From NCBI GenBank assembly GCA_904420065.1, contig CAJFTU010000049.1, positions 100,552 through 164,551 of the forward strand: 64,000 bases of DNA. The letters are read 5' to 3'. Positions 1 to 9,067 of this stretch are shown here, piece by piece; position 1 is the first letter of the stretch; every line of letters begins with the position of its first letter. The notes under the pieces were generated by a model, which saw only the letters and a list, made by a program, of their open reading frames with translations, was not told the DNA's origin and made no database searches. This stretch comes from an uncultured Emergencia sp. Lineage in GTDB: Bacteria > Bacillota > Clostridia > Peptostreptococcales > Anaerovoracaceae. The translations under genes and the position numbers were made by a program.

Positions 1-2
1 TG

Positions 3-2744
3 TCTCACGTCGGTTTGGAACGGCTGACCGACAAGATCGCTGAAGAGGAGTATCCTCAATACGAAGCGATGAATCAGGCTGCCGACAGCAGAAAAATGGA
101 GCGGCTTGGAGAACTTGTACGGGGTTTTTCTTCTGTGCGCCTGACTGCAAAAAAAGAAGAGAAGGAAGCCTACGCGCAGATAAAAGATCTGGCGGCCGCC
201 TGTAGAAAGAAGGCGTCGGCGCTGGTAAACGATGTGAAGAACTTGCTTTTTTTACAGGACTTCGACGAGCAGATCGGTGAAATGAATCAGACGGCGCCGA
301 AAGCTCGTATGCTTCAAAAGCTGCTTCTCGATTTTGATAGGATTTTCCGGGAAAGAAAAACGGAGAAAAAACTGATTGACTTCAACGACATCGAGCACCT
401 CTGTCTTGACGTACTGGAAAACGAGGATGCCGCTTCGTACTATCGGGAAAAGTTTGCGTATATCTTTATCGACGAGTATCAGGATACCAATATATTGCAG
501 GAAGAGATCGTATCCAGAATCAGGAAGGAAAACAATCTCTTCATGGTCGGAGACGTTAAACAGAGCATATATAAATTTCGTCTGGCGGAACCAGAGCTGT
601 TTAAAGAAAAGTACCGGCTTTACAGCAGCGAAAGCGATGTATCGGCAAAGATCGATCTGAACCGGAATTTTCGAAGCAAGTCGGTTCTTCTGCACGAGAT
701 CAATCGGGTTTTCCGCGGTCTGATGGAGGACTATGACGAAGATGCCATGCTGTATCCGGGAGTGGATTACGACGGTCCCTGCCAGTATCCACCAAAGCTG
801 AGAGTTGTGGATACATCCGGCATCGATGAGGCTGATGAAGAGTTGAGCGCACTGAAGAATACCGAGATTGAAGCCCTCGAGACTGTTCAGATCATTCAGC
901 AGCTTTTAGGAAAGCCTTATTACGATCACAAAAACGGCGCGGAAAGACGGATTCGTCCGAGAGATATCGTAATCCTGATGCGCGGCGTGAGGAATTACGC
1001 CGAAGTGTTTTATCAGATATTGAAAGCGAAAGGAATCGACAGTTTTGTCGACGACAGCGAAGGCTATTTTGATACGATAGAGATCAATGTATTCATGAAT
1101 TTACTATCGGTAATAGACAATAAGATGCAGGATGTGCCTCTGATCAGCGTGCTGCATTCGGAGATTTTTCGCTTTTCGGCGGAAGAGCTGGGGCAGATCA
1201 GAAGCCTCTGCCGAACGGGTCCTTACTGGGAAGCCTTTTCCTCTGCCACAGAGGAAGAAGGTCCTCTTGGCGAGAAGTGCAGAAAGGCGGCAGACTGTCT
1301 GCATCGGTGGAAAGCGGCAGCGGTCAGTCTGCCATTGGGCAGATTTATCTGGAGTTTGCTTCTGGAAACCGGTTATTACATTGAAGCCGGCGCCATGCCC
1401 GGCGGAAACCAGAGGCAGGCGAATCTGCGGGCACTGATCGACAAAGCGGAGAGCTTTGCCAGGAGAGGACAGCCTTCTCTGTACAGCTTTGTCCGCTATA
1501 TCGAAGCAGTGAAGATGCGAAAAGTTCCCGTAGGACAGGTAAAGCTGATCGGTGAAAATGACGATCTGGTCAGGATCATGACGATTCACAAAAGTAAGGG
1601 ACTGGAATTTCCCGTCGTCATCGTCGCAGGTCTGGGAAGAAGGCTGAATTACACCAGGATCGGCAGCGGTATCGTTCTTCACAAAGATATCGGCATTGGA
1701 ATGACTTTCGTGGATTTTGCAGGGCACTGGTACAGGCAGACTCTCCTTCAGAGATTGATTCAGAAACAGATTCATCGGGAGGAGGTGCAGGAGGAGATCC
1801 GTATCCTCTATGTAGCGATGACCAGGGCGAAAGATATCCTTTACCTGACTGGAACGGTAAAGGATGGCGCAAAATATGAAGACAGCAGGCAGATCGGCAT
1901 GGGCGGGGAATCTCGTTACCTGGATATGCTGACGGAGATCAGGGATTTTCGGTTAATCGATCCCAACGTGCTCTCTCCTTCGACGGAACAGAAGGAGAGA
2001 ACCGCGAAAAACCTTGTCAGAGAGGACATTTACGACGGGCCGCTCTCTCCATGCGATGCGGAAGATATTTATCGGAGACTGGATTTTGCCTATCCTTTTG
2101 AAGAGGAGAGGAGAAGGAAATCCAAATATTCCGTTACGGAGCTCAGTCGGCTTGGAGCGGACAGGCCGGTTCCGGAACGGAAGTTGGATCTCTCCGTGCC
2201 CCGTTTCCGCCAGGGAAAGAAAACGCTGACGGCGGCAGAAAAAGGAACCGTCAGTCACGGCATAATGGAGCGGATTGATTTTGTCCGGGCTGCATCAGAG
2301 GGCGGAACTTATGTGCGTCAGGCAGTTCGACAGATGGTTGACCGCGGAATATTTACGGAAGAGGAAGCAGAAAACGCGGATCTTTCCCAGATCGTTTCCT
2401 TTTTCTCTTCTCCGATCGGAAAGCGCTGTGCGGAAAGCGCAGCGGAAGGGCGACTTGTGCGGGAAAGGGCTTTTGCTCTTCGGATGGAGGTTCAAGGCGG
2501 ACAGGCGATCGTCCAGGGGATTATCGACTGCTATTTTGAAGAGGAAGACGGTCTTGTGCTGTTGGACTACAAGACCAACTGGATCGACGGGACAAAACCC
2601 TTTGCCGAGGAAGAGAAAAGGCTGAGAGAGACCTACCAGGGTCAAATCGATATTTACCGGAGAGCGCTCAGCGCTTCGGCGAAGAAACCGGTTAAAGAAG
2701 CGTGGTTGTGTCTGCTCAGCGCCGGCCGACAGATTGAAATGTAG
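3..2744 (+). CDS. addA: ATP-dependent helicase/nuclease AddA (5' end outside window)
   Basis: This is the 3' part of the AddA subunit of the AddAB helicase-nuclease, which resects double-strand breaks for RecA. The frame is open to the left edge, so the TTG at base 15 is not the real start; about 913 residues remain of a family usually near 1200, and the Walker A region is missing only because the window begins inside the gene. UvrD-family motifs follow in order: FIDEYQDTN (Walker B), GDVKQSIYKFR, DLNRNFRSK, IMTIHKSKGLEFPVV and RILYVAMTRAKD. The C-terminal RecB-like nuclease shows LLDYKTNW near the end. An addB partner would be expected upstream. Confidence 0.95.
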   Translation, partial: SHVGLERLTDKIAEEEYPQYEAMNQAADSRKMERLGELVRGFSSVRLTAKKEEKEAYAQIKDLAAACRKKASALVNDVKNLLFLQDFDEQIGEMNQTAPKARMLQKLLLDFDRIFRERKTEKKLIDFNDIEHLCLDVLENEDAASYYREKFAYIFIDEYQDTNILQEEIVSRIRKENNLFMVGDVKQSIYKFRLAEPELFKEKYRLYSSESDVSAKIDLNRNFRSKSVLLHEINRVFRGLMEDYDEDAMLYPGVDYDGPCQYPPKLRVVDTSGIDEADEELSALKNTEIEALETVQIIQQLLGKPYYDHKNGAERRIRPRDIVILMRGVRNYAEVFYQILKAKGIDSFVDDSEGYFDTIEINVFMNLLSVIDNKMQDVPLISVLHSEIFRFSAEELGQIRSLCRTGPYWEAFSSATEEEGPLGEKCRKAADCLHRWKAAAVSLPLGRFIWSLLLETGYYIEAGAMPGGNQRQANLRALIDKAESFARRGQPSLYSFVRYIEAVKMRKVPVGQVKLIGENDDLVRIMTIHKSKGLEFPVVIVAGLGRRLNYTRIGSGIVLHKDIGIGMTFVDFAGHWYRQTLLQRLIQKQIHREEVQEEIRILYVAMTRAKDILYLTGTVKDGAKYEDSRQIGMGGESRYLDMLTEIRDFRLIDPNVLSPSTEQKERTAKNLVREDIYDGPLSPCDAEDIYRRLDFAYPFEEERRRKSKYSVTELSRLGADRPVPERKLDLSVPRFRQGKKTLTAAEKGTVSHGIMERIDFVRAASEGGTYVRQAVRQMVDRGIFTEEEAENADLSQIVSFFSSPIGKRCAESAAEGRLVRERAFALRMEVQGGQAIVQGIIDCYFEEEDGLVLLDYKTNWIDGTKPFAEEEKRLRETYQGQIDIYRRALSASAKKPVKEAWLCLLSAGRQIEM

Positions 2745-2772
2745 TTTTTACGGAAGGGAATGGTGAAGTGAG

Positions 2773-3618
2773 TTGAAGAGAGGATTGGTTATAGAAGGCG
2801 GAGGCATGCGGGGAATTTTTGCAGCCGGAGTGCTGGATTTCTTTTTGGACAGCGGCATTCGGTTTGACAATGTGATCGGTGTTTCGGCAGGAGCGTGTCA
2901 CGGCTGCAGCTTTGTCTGCGGTCAGAAAGGGCGCGCATACGCTACGGCTACGGATTATCTGGACAGAAAGGAATACTGCAGCCTTCAGAGTCTGCGAAAA
3001 ACCGGCGATCTGTTCGGCGCCGAGTTTATCTATCATACGATTCCCGAGCAGCTTTATCCCATAGATAATGAAGCTTACAAAAGGAGCGGAATCACATTTC
3101 AGGCTGCGGTTACCAACTGCAGAACGGGAAAAGCCGAGTATCCGGTTATAGAGGATATGTTTGATGACGTAGAGTACATCCGGGCGTCCAGCTCTCTGCC
3201 GTTTTTGGCCAACATGGTGGAAATCGGCGGACAGCTGTATATGGACGGCGGAATTTCCGATTCTATTCCGGTGGCACAGGCGCTGAAACAGGGAAACGAG
3301 AAAGTGGTGGCCGTCCTGACCAGGCCAAGGGATTATCGAAAGAAGAGCAGCCGTACGGCGTCTCTGACAAAGCTGAAATACGGAAAATATCCGAATCTGG
3401 TCGGAGCGCTGAAACAGCGCGCTAAAAAATATAATGAGACGTTGGAACGAATCGCAGAGGAAGAAAAAGCGGGGCGGGTGTTTGTAGTGGCCCCTATGGG
3501 GCCTTTGAACATCGGGAGAACAGAAAAGGATCCCGTGAAGCTGAGGAAGGGCTATCAGGAAGGATACTACGTAGCGGAAGGACTCCGCAAAGCATTGAAA
3601 GAGTTTCTCGGAGAATAG
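2773..3618 (+). CDS. Patatin-like phospholipase family protein
   Basis: A 281-residue patatin/RssA-YjjU type serine acyl hydrolase. The oxyanion loop is GGGMRGIFAAG at the N-terminus, the nucleophile elbow is GVSAGACHG (GxSxG), and the catalytic aspartate sits in MDGGISDSIP, so the Ser-Asp dyad is complete. The start is TTG at 2773, 28 bases after the addA stop. There is no signal peptide or membrane segment, so it should act in the cytoplasm on lipid acyl esters; the substrate is unknown. It ends at a terminator shared with convergent gdhA. Confidence 0.88.
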   Translation: MKRGLVIEGGGMRGIFAAGVLDFFLDSGIRFDNVIGVSAGACHGCSFVCGQKGRAYATATDYLDRKEYCSLQSLRKTGDLFGAEFIYHTIPEQLYPIDNEAYKRSGITFQAAVTNCRTGKAEYPVIEDMFDDVEYIRASSSLPFLANMVEIGGQLYMDGGISDSIPVAQALKQGNEKVVAVLTRPRDYRKKSSRTASLTKLKYGKYPNLVGALKQRAKKYNETLERIAEEEKAGRVFVVAPMGPLNIGRTEKDPVKLRKGYQEGYYVAEGLRKALKEFLGE

Positions 3619-3680
3619 CAGGAGTGCAGGCGGTTCATTCTGAGCTCTATAGAAGACCCGTTGGGTAGGGTGCGTATATA

Positions 3681-3713
3681 AAAAGGACTCCTTTTAGTGA
3701 GGAGTCCTTTTTG
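3681..3713. terminator. Bidirectional intrinsic terminator between the patatin gene and gdhA
   Basis: The stem AAAAGGACTCC / GGAGTCCTTTT is closed by a short AT-rich loop. It has a T-run on the plus strand and the mirror A-run on the other side, so it can serve both convergent genes. Confidence 0.85.
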
Positions 3714-3731
3714 GCGTCTTTATTGTTTATT

Positions 3732-5078
3732 TTATACGATGCCCTGTGCCATCATAGCTTCTGCGACTTTTTCAAATCCGGCGATGTTAGCTCCGGCAAC
3801 CAGATCGTAGCCTAAGCCGTATCTCTCGCAGGCATCAGCAGCGTTCTTGTGGATATTGACCATGATGGTCTCCAGCTGTTCGTAAACCTGTGCCGGTGAG
3901 AATACCGTGTGACCTGCGTTCTGTCCCATTTCGATGCAGGAGCAGGCTACACCGCCGGCATTGGCAGCCTTGGAAGGTCCAATGACAACGTTGTGCTCTT
4001 TCAGGTATTCGATAGCCTCGTTGGTTGTAGGCATGTTGGAACCCTCGCACAGATATTTGCATCCGTTTTCTACCATTGTCTTGGCGTCTTCGATGCGGAT
4101 TTCGTTCTGTGTAGCGCAAGGGATGTAGAGGTCAGCCTTAACTTCCCAAGGTTTCTTTCCTGGGTAGAAGGTAGCTCCAGGGAATTTCTCTGCATAAGGT
4201 GCGCAGATGTTCTTTCCGGACGCTCTCAGCTCAAGGAGGTAATCTTCCTTTTCACCGGCAGTAACGCCGTCAGGATCGTAGATGTATCCGTCCGGTCCGG
4301 AGATCGTAATGACTTTTGCGCCCAGCTGATTCAGCTTCTGCACGGTTCCCCAGGATACGTTGCCGAATCCGGATACGGCAACAGTCTTGCCTTTCAGTTC
4401 TTCTCCGCAGTGTTTCAGCATTTCTCTTGCGAAGAATACGATACCGTAGCCGGTAGCTTCGGTTCTGCCTGCCAGACCGCCGAACGGCAGACCTTTTCCT
4501 GTCAGAACGCCTTCATATCTGTCTGTGATTCTCTTGTACTGACCGAATAAGTAACCGATTTCTCTGGCGCCTACGCCCAGGTCGCCTGCCGGAACATCGG
4601 TGTGCGGTCCGATATGTCTGTAGAGTTCTGTCATGAATGCCTGGCAGAATCTCATGATTTCTCCGTCGGATTTGCCGTTAGGATCGAAGTCGGCTCCGCC
4701 TTTGCCGCCGCCGATTGGAAGGCCGGTAAGGCTGTTCTTGAAAATCTGTTCGAATCCGAGGAACTTGATGATTCCAGGATATACGTTCGGTGCGAATCTC
4801 AGACCGCCTTTGTAAGGTCCGATAGCGCTGTTGAATTCGTATCTGTAGCCTCTGTTGACCTGTACTTTACCGTTGTCATCTACCCAGGAAACTCTGAAGC
4901 TGATGCCTCTTTCCGGCTCGATGAGTCTTTCAATCAGACCGGCTTCGATGTATTCCGGATGAGCTTCCAGAACTGGTTCGATAGAAGTCAGCACTTCTTC
5001 AACAGTCTGCAAAAATTCTGGTTCGCCAGGATTTCTCTTTTTAGCAATATCGATGTACTGCTGGACTAAATTTGCCAT
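3732..5078 (-). CDS. gdhA: NADP-specific glutamate dehydrogenase
   Basis: A 448-residue hexameric-type glutamate dehydrogenase, converting 2-oxoglutarate plus ammonia to glutamate with NAD(P)H. The Glu/Leu/Phe/Val dehydrogenase signature with the catalytic lysine is in PIGGGKGGADFDP. The C-terminal Rossmann domain carries VAVSGFGNVSWGT. Length matches the 445-450 residue small GDH family. The ATG follows AGAGGAGATCGAA, a good ribosome-binding site, and a strong promoter lies about 70 bases upstream. It stands alone between a convergent phospholipase and the divergent mgtE leader. NADP preference is inferred from family similarity. Confidence 0.96.
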   Translation of the reverse strand: MANLVQQYIDIAKKRNPGEPEFLQTVEEVLTSIEPVLEAHPEYIEAGLIERLIEPERGISFRVSWVDDNGKVQVNRGYRYEFNSAIGPYKGGLRFAPNVYPGIIKFLGFEQIFKNSLTGLPIGGGKGGADFDPNGKSDGEIMRFCQAFMTELYRHIGPHTDVPAGDLGVGAREIGYLFGQYKRITDRYEGVLTGKGLPFGGLAGRTEATGYGIVFFAREMLKHCGEELKGKTVAVSGFGNVSWGTVQKLNQLGAKVITISGPDGYIYDPDGVTAGEKEDYLLELRASGKNICAPYAEKFPGATFYPGKKPWEVKADLYIPCATQNEIRIEDAKTMVENGCKYLCEGSNMPTTNEAIEYLKEHNVVIGPSKAANAGGVACSCIEMGQNAGHTVFSPAQVYEQLETIMVNIHKNAADACERYGLGYDLVAGANIAGFEKVAEAMMAQGIV

Positions 5079-5145
5079 TTCGATCTCCTCTTTTCTCTGT
5101 TTCTCTTATTGTTGGATTTGCGTTAAAATTCCGCTTTCCTAATTC

Positions 5146-5174
5146 AATATAACACTTTGTGATTTTATAGTCAA
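5146..5174 (-). promoter_or_regulatory. SigA-type promoter of gdhA
   Basis: On the minus strand it reads TTGACT, 17-bp spacer, TATATT, placed about 70 bases upstream of the gdhA ATG. Confidence 0.7.
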
Positions 5175-5652
5175 CCTTTTCTGGAACAATATACTTTACT
5201 TTTTTAAAGGACGATATATCGTTGAAATTCCAATGATTTTACAATGTACATTGCTAAAGCGGATGAAGGTGATTTGCCGGAGAAGAGGCGTGAGGAAAGG
5301 AGAAAAAAGTGAAATTATATTCGAAAAAAATAATTTATATTCGATGCATGCTCAGCTGCGTCTCCACAAGGGGAAAAGAGAAATCTTTTACAACGACAAA
5401 GTGGCATTTGACGTCGATGTCTGCACAGGCAAACGGCGGAATTCTAATCTTGTATACAGGTGTATTTCAGGAGGTGATGGAAATAATAGGGTTCAAAACT
5501 TTATAAATATATGTTGTGAATTATATCTGTGCATAAATATTTGCCTGTTGACACGACAGCTATCGGATGATATTTTATATTGCCGCTTGTAAGTCTGAAA
5601 CAGGGAGGAAGGCGCAGTCTGCAGTCTCTTATGTGCTAAGGTAACAAAAGGG
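5175..5652. other. Gene-poor AT-rich intergenic stretch
   Basis: The gap between gdhA and the mgtE leader holds only ORFs (5233-5592 and 5309-5506) with no recognisable domain, unusual composition and no convincing ribosome-binding site. I see no riboswitch fold I can name. One promoter-like sequence lies near its right end and is listed separately. Confidence 0.5.
5548..5576 (+). promoter_or_regulatory. Promoter-like sequence upstream of the mgtE leader
   Basis: TTGACA, a 17-bp spacer and TATTTT. It could give a longer mgtE leader transcript or a separate short RNA; no ORF with a clear ribosome-binding site follows directly. Confidence 0.45.
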
Positions 5653-5682
5653 TTGTCACACACGGCATTTTCGGGGTATAAT
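5653..5682 (+). promoter_or_regulatory. SigA-type promoter of the mgtE leader
   Basis: TTGTCA, 18-bp spacer, TATAAT. Transcription would begin near 5689 and give a leader of about 185 nt before the mgtE start codon. Confidence 0.6.
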
Positions 5683-5719
5683 TAATTGTTCAGGCAATTA
5701 TGTGAGAGGATGTGAAGAA

Positions 5720-5800
5720 ATGGATAATGGGCCTGCTTCTATACGAAGTAAGAACAGAATAAGAAGCAACACGTTATCCCTGTCTCTTTTTGGAAGATAA
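5720..5800 (+). CDS. Possible 26-residue leader peptide upstream of mgtE
   Basis: A short ORF beginning MDNGPASIRSK and ending LSLFGR, too short for the ORF track. It is preceded by GAGAGGATGTGAAGAA, a plausible ribosome-binding site, and lies wholly inside the inferred mgtE leader RNA. The peptide is basic and Ser-rich and resembles nothing I know. Its position, followed by a hairpin that can be rearranged, suggests translation-dependent control of mgtE. This is inference, and the ORF may be fortuitous. Confidence 0.35.
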   Translation: MDNGPASIRSKNRIRSNTLSLSLFGR

Positions 5801-5817
5801 AAGCTGTTTGTCGGCTT

Positions 5818-5872
5818 CCTGGTATTTTCCAAAGAGGGGACGGGGAAATACCAGGAAAGCGAGGTAAATACC
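5818..5872 (+). promoter_or_regulatory. Switchable hairpin in the mgtE leader
   Basis: CCTGGTATTT (5818-5827) pairs perfectly with AAATACCAGG (5846-5855). Its core GGTATTT can instead pair with a second AAATACC at 5866-5872, directly against the mgtE ATG. The two pairings are mutually exclusive, and the second would bury the ribosome-binding site. Confidence 0.45.
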
Positions 5873-5873
5873 A

Positions 5874-7271
5874 ATGGACAACAGAGTAATGGACCTGGAT
5901 CTTTTGCTGGATGAGTCTTTGGAAAAAATTCTGAAACTTATCGAAGAAAAAAAATATTTCCAGGCGAGAGACGAACTATTAAAGTACAACGCGGTAGACA
6001 TCGCAGAACTTTTGGAAGAAATCACCGAAGAAACGGAGATCGAAATGACGATCATTCTGTTCAGGCTTCTTCCTAAAGACGTGTCGGTAGAGGTCTTTTC
6101 GGAACTTCCTTCAGACGATCAGGTAGAGATTGTCAACGGAATCACCGATAAGGAAATCAACTTTATCGTTCATGAGATGGACTTCGACGACAAGATCGAC
6201 GTTCTGGAAGAGCTTCCGGCAAATATTGTCGATAAGATTCTGGAGAAGACGCCGAAGAATGAGCGAAAGCTGATCAATACCTTTTTAAACTATCCGGATA
6301 CCTGCGCAGGAAGCCTGATGACACCGGATTACATCAGCCTGCAGAAGGAATGGACCGTAGGGGAAGCACTGGAGTATATTAAAAAGGTCGGAATGGACGC
6401 AGAGACGGTATATACCTGTTACGTCAAGGACAGCGGACGAAAGCTGATCGGAATCGTGTCGCTGAGCACACTGGTAATCACCGACGACGATGTGAAGATT
6501 AAGAATATCATGCGAACAGACTACGTATACGAAAACGTGTACGACGATCAGGAAGACGTATCGGAGGACTTTAAAAAGTACGGCTTTCTGGCCATTCCAG
6601 TGGTGGACAAAGAGCACCGTCTGGTGGGCATCATTACTGTCGACGATATTCTGGACGTCATGGAAGAAGAGGCTACAGAAGATATCGAGAGGATGAACGG
6701 CGTTATCGACTGGGAAAATTCGGATAAAGGATACCTGGACATCTCGGTCTGGCAGCACGTTCTCAACAGACTGCCATGGTTGGTCATTCTGATGGTAGCG
6801 TATATCTTTACCGGTATGATCATTACCCGTTTTGAAGGAAAACTGTCGGAGATCATCTGTCTGGTGGCGTATATGCCTATGCTGATGGGCACGGGGGGAA
6901 ATACCGGATCGCAGGCTGCAACGTTGATTATCAGAGGTCTTGCTACAGACGAGGTGGATACTTCCGATGTATTTAAAATCCTTTGGAAGGAAATACGGAT
7001 CGGATTTCTCGTCGGTGCAATTTTGAGTCTGCTCAACTTTGCCCGTGTCTGTTGGCTGGACGGCAACGGACCGCTCATTGCGCTGACGGTTTGCTCAGCG
7101 ATGCTGTTTATCGTCGTCTTTGCGAAAGTGCTCGGAAGCATGGTCCCTCTCTTTGTAAAGAAGATCAATCTGGACCCGGCGCTTATCGCTAATCCGGCGA
7201 TTTCATCGGTATCCGATATGGTAGCGCTGTCGATTTATTTCGCGATGGCTACTCTGTTTTTGGGGTTATAG
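5874..7271 (+). CDS. mgtE: Magnesium transporter MgtE
   Basis: A 465-residue MgtE-family Mg2+ channel/transporter. The cytoplasmic N domain (about residues 15-130, acidic and helical) is followed by a tandem CBS pair (about 135-255), then a membrane domain of five helices starting near LPWLVILMVAYIFTG. The pore-region motif MGTGGNTGSQAATLIIRG is intact. In the family, Mg2+ binding to the N and CBS domains closes the pore. Length and domain order are standard. The ATG at 5874 has GCGAGG upstream. The leader contains a small ORF and a hairpin; I could not recognise a classical M-box. Confidence 0.95.
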   Translation: MDNRVMDLDLLLDESLEKILKLIEEKKYFQARDELLKYNAVDIAELLEEITEETEIEMTIILFRLLPKDVSVEVFSELPSDDQVEIVNGITDKEINFIVHEMDFDDKIDVLEELPANIVDKILEKTPKNERKLINTFLNYPDTCAGSLMTPDYISLQKEWTVGEALEYIKKVGMDAETVYTCYVKDSGRKLIGIVSLSTLVITDDDVKIKNIMRTDYVYENVYDDQEDVSEDFKKYGFLAIPVVDKEHRLVGIITVDDILDVMEEEATEDIERMNGVIDWENSDKGYLDISVWQHVLNRLPWLVILMVAYIFTGMIITRFEGKLSEIICLVAYMPMLMGTGGNTGSQAATLIIRGLATDEVDTSDVFKILWKEIRIGFLVGAILSLLNFARVCWLDGNGPLIALTVCSAMLFIVVFAKVLGSMVPLFVKKINLDPALIANPAISSVSDMVALSIYFAMATLFLGL

Positions 7272-7304
7272 TTTTAGATGAGAGATGAAGCAGAGGGTGA
7301 TAAG

Positions 7305-7772
7305 ATGAGAAAATTTGTATCGGGAACGGTAATCGTGGCCATGCTTTTCGGCATGTTCCTGCTTTGGAGCTGTGAGGAAGATCAGGCCCCGAGCAGTGTG
7401 GGAAACGATAAAAAGCTCAATTCCCTTATCGGAGAATGGGAATGTGAAGCAAATCCGCTGAACGATCCGAATAACTATACAGGTTATCTCAAGCTGGAAA
7501 TCAGCAGGGACGGCAACTTTTCTCTCTATGATGCGGAGGAGGACAGCCTGGGAATTTCCGGCAGCATCATCGTCTTAGACGACAGTTCTCTGCAGATTCT
7601 TTGCGCGGACAACAGCGAGTTCGATCCGCCGCCAATCTGGTACAATATGCGGACTAATCAGATATTCACTTATGAATTTAAGACGGAGTCCAAAGAAAAA
7701 CTGCTGCTGACTTTCGAGGACGATCAGACTGGAGAGTCTTCGACGCTGATTTTTAATAAGGTGAAAAAATAA
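7305..7772 (+). CDS. Small putative lipoprotein
   Basis: The ORF track starts at 7278, but the ATG at 7305 has the better site (GAGGGTGATAAG) and gives a clean export signal: MRKF, a hydrophobic run, then a lipobox-like FLLWSC with Cys23. The mature part is about 130 residues, acidic and mostly beta by appearance, with GEWECEANPL and phrases recalling lipocalin-like or copper-resistance-type small lipoproteins. I do not recognise a family. It sits between mgtE and nnrD and abuts nnrD without a gap, so the two are probably co-translated. Confidence 0.6.
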   Translation: MRKFVSGTVIVAMLFGMFLLWSCEEDQAPSSVGNDKKLNSLIGEWECEANPLNDPNNYTGYLKLEISRDGNFSLYDAEEDSLGISGSIIVLDDSSLQILCADNSEFDPPPIWYNMRTNQIFTYEFKTESKEKLLLTFEDDQTGESSTLIFNKVKK

Positions 7773-8621
7773 ATGGAAATTGCAGGTTTAACCGACAGCG
7801 CTTTTGTCCATACTGTTATTAGAAAACGCCCACAGGACGTACATAAGGGAGACTGCGGCAGGGTTCTCATTGTCGCAGGTTCAAAGGGAATGGCAGGCGC
7901 GGCGGTGTTTACGGCTAAATCCGCCATAAAGTGCGGAAGCGGACTGGTTAAGGTCTGCACCAGAAAAAAGAATTTCCCGATTCTCCAGATTTCCGTTCCG
8001 GAAAGCATATGTATCCGCTGGGGCAGGACGAAAAAGGATCTGGAGCAGTATGACGCTATTGCTGTAGGTCCGGGAATGGGAGCTGGTAGACGGACAAGAA
8101 AAATTTTGAAGAGGATTCTGAAGGAATATCAGAAGACGGTAGTTATCGATGCCGACGGACTGAATGCCGTGGCCGGCAGCAGGAAACTGCAGAAGCTGGT
8201 CAGAGAAACCGGGGCCCGGGTGATCATAACGCCGCACATTGGAGAAGCAAAGAGGCTGCTTGGAAACAGCCGGCTTATGGGCCTGACCAAGCTGCAGATT
8301 GCCGCCTCTCTCCGTCATTATTACGGCTGTATCGTCATAGTAAAAGGCGCGCAGACGCTGGTAGCCGTTTCGGAAGAGGAAGCATATACTAATACTACAG
8401 GTAATCCGGGTATGGCTACAGCCGGATCCGGCGACGCGCTTACGGGCGTCATCGTTTCTCTGGCGGGCCAGGGACTTGCGCCGCAGGACGCAGCCCGGGC
8501 CGGAGTATTTGTACACGGTATGTCAGGCGATCTGGCATCGGAAAAATTGGGGGAATACGGTCTTACGGCCAGCGATATAGCGGATTTCGTGCCTTTTGCT
8601 TTAAAAGAATTGACAGATTAA
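7773..8621 (+). CDS. nnrD: ADP-dependent (S)-NAD(P)H-hydrate dehydratase
   Basis: A 282-residue ribokinase-fold enzyme of the YjeF C-terminal family, which repairs hydrated NAD(P)H using ADP. Motifs include [11 protein letters not shown], a GPGMG turn, [21 protein letters not shown] and the catalytic nucleotide loop [15 protein letters not shown]. The epimerase half (NnrE) found in fused NNR proteins is absent, so the epimerase must be encoded elsewhere or be missing. The ATG immediately follows the lipoprotein stop codon. In many Firmicutes this gene lies near acpS, alr and the ndoAI-ndoA toxin pair; here only the toxin follows. Confidence 0.92.
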   Translation: MEIAGLTDSAFVHTVIRKRPQDVHKGDCGRVLIVAGSKGMAGAAVFTAKSAIKCGSGLVKVCTRKKNFPILQISVPESICIRWGRTKKDLEQYDAIAVGPGMGAGRRTRKILKRILKEYQKTVVIDADGLNAVAGSRKLQKLVRETGARVIITPHIGEAKRLLGNSRLMGLTKLQIAASLRHYYGCIVIVKGAQTLVAVSEEEAYTNTTGNPGMATAGSGDALTGVIVSLAGQGLAPQDAARAGVFVHGMSGDLASEKLGEYGLTASDIADFVPFALKELTD

Positions 8622-8638
8622 GACAAGGAGTGTTGGAC

Positions 8639-8998
8639 TTGGTAGTGAAAAAAGGAGATCTTTATTTCGCTGATCTAAGTCCCGTTGTCGGCTCCGAGCA
8701 AGGGGGCGTCAGACCAGTACTTGTAGTTCAGAACGACGTAGGAAACAAATACAGCCCGACGATTATCGTGGCTGCAGTCACATCACAGATAAACAAGGCG
8801 AAATTGCCTACCCATGTAGAGCTTAGAGCCAGCGATGGCGGACTTAGCAAAAACTCGGTCGTGCTGCTCGAGCAGCTTCGCACGATCGACAAGCGGAGAC
8901 TTAAGGAACACATCGGCACACTCAGTGAAACACAGATGCCTACTGTAGATCAGGCATTGAGCGTAAGTCTGGGTATAGCGGAAACAAAGAACCACTGA
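8639..8998 (+). CDS. ndoA: MazF/EndoA-type mRNA interferase toxin, no antitoxin visible
   Basis: A 119-residue PemK/MazF endoribonuclease very close to the Bacillus EndoA pattern: [38 protein letters not shown] and [13 protein letters not shown]. The family cuts mRNA at short U-rich sites. I place the start at TTG 8639, 8 bases after AAGGAG and matching the usual MxVKxGD N-terminus; the track's GTG at 8630 overlaps that site. Only 17 bases separate it from nnrD, so no antitoxin gene precedes it, and none follows before the transketolase. The antitoxin may be elsewhere or lost. Confidence 0.92.
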   Translation: MVVKKGDLYFADLSPVVGSEQGGVRPVLVVQNDVGNKYSPTIIVAAVTSQINKAKLPTHVELRASDGGLSKNSVVLLEQLRTIDKRRLKEHIGTLSETQMPTVDQALSVSLGIAETKNH

Positions 8999-9012
8999 TT
9001 TGGATTTTAAAT

Positions 9013-9040
9013 GGGGAGAATCGGCTTGTCCGGTCTCCCC
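9013..9040 (+). terminator. Hairpin after mazF, weak terminator or attenuator
   Basis: GGGGAGA and TCTCCCC form a 7-bp stem with an extra CGG/CCG pairing inside. The following bases are GTAAATTAAT rather than a T-run, so it may only partly stop transcription before the transketolase genes. Confidence 0.4.
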
Positions 9041-9067
9041 GTAAATTAATATAAATGGAGGATAATC

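Noticed and set aside
5233-5592. 119-residue plus-strand ORF between gdhA and mgtE
   Set aside because: Cys- and basic-rich composition, no domain, no convincing ribosome-binding site, and overlapping alternative frames of similar quality.
5683-5873. M-box (Mg2+) riboswitch before mgtE
   Set aside because: I could not find the conserved M-box core words; only the small ORF and switchable hairpin are visible. A covariance-model search would be decisive.
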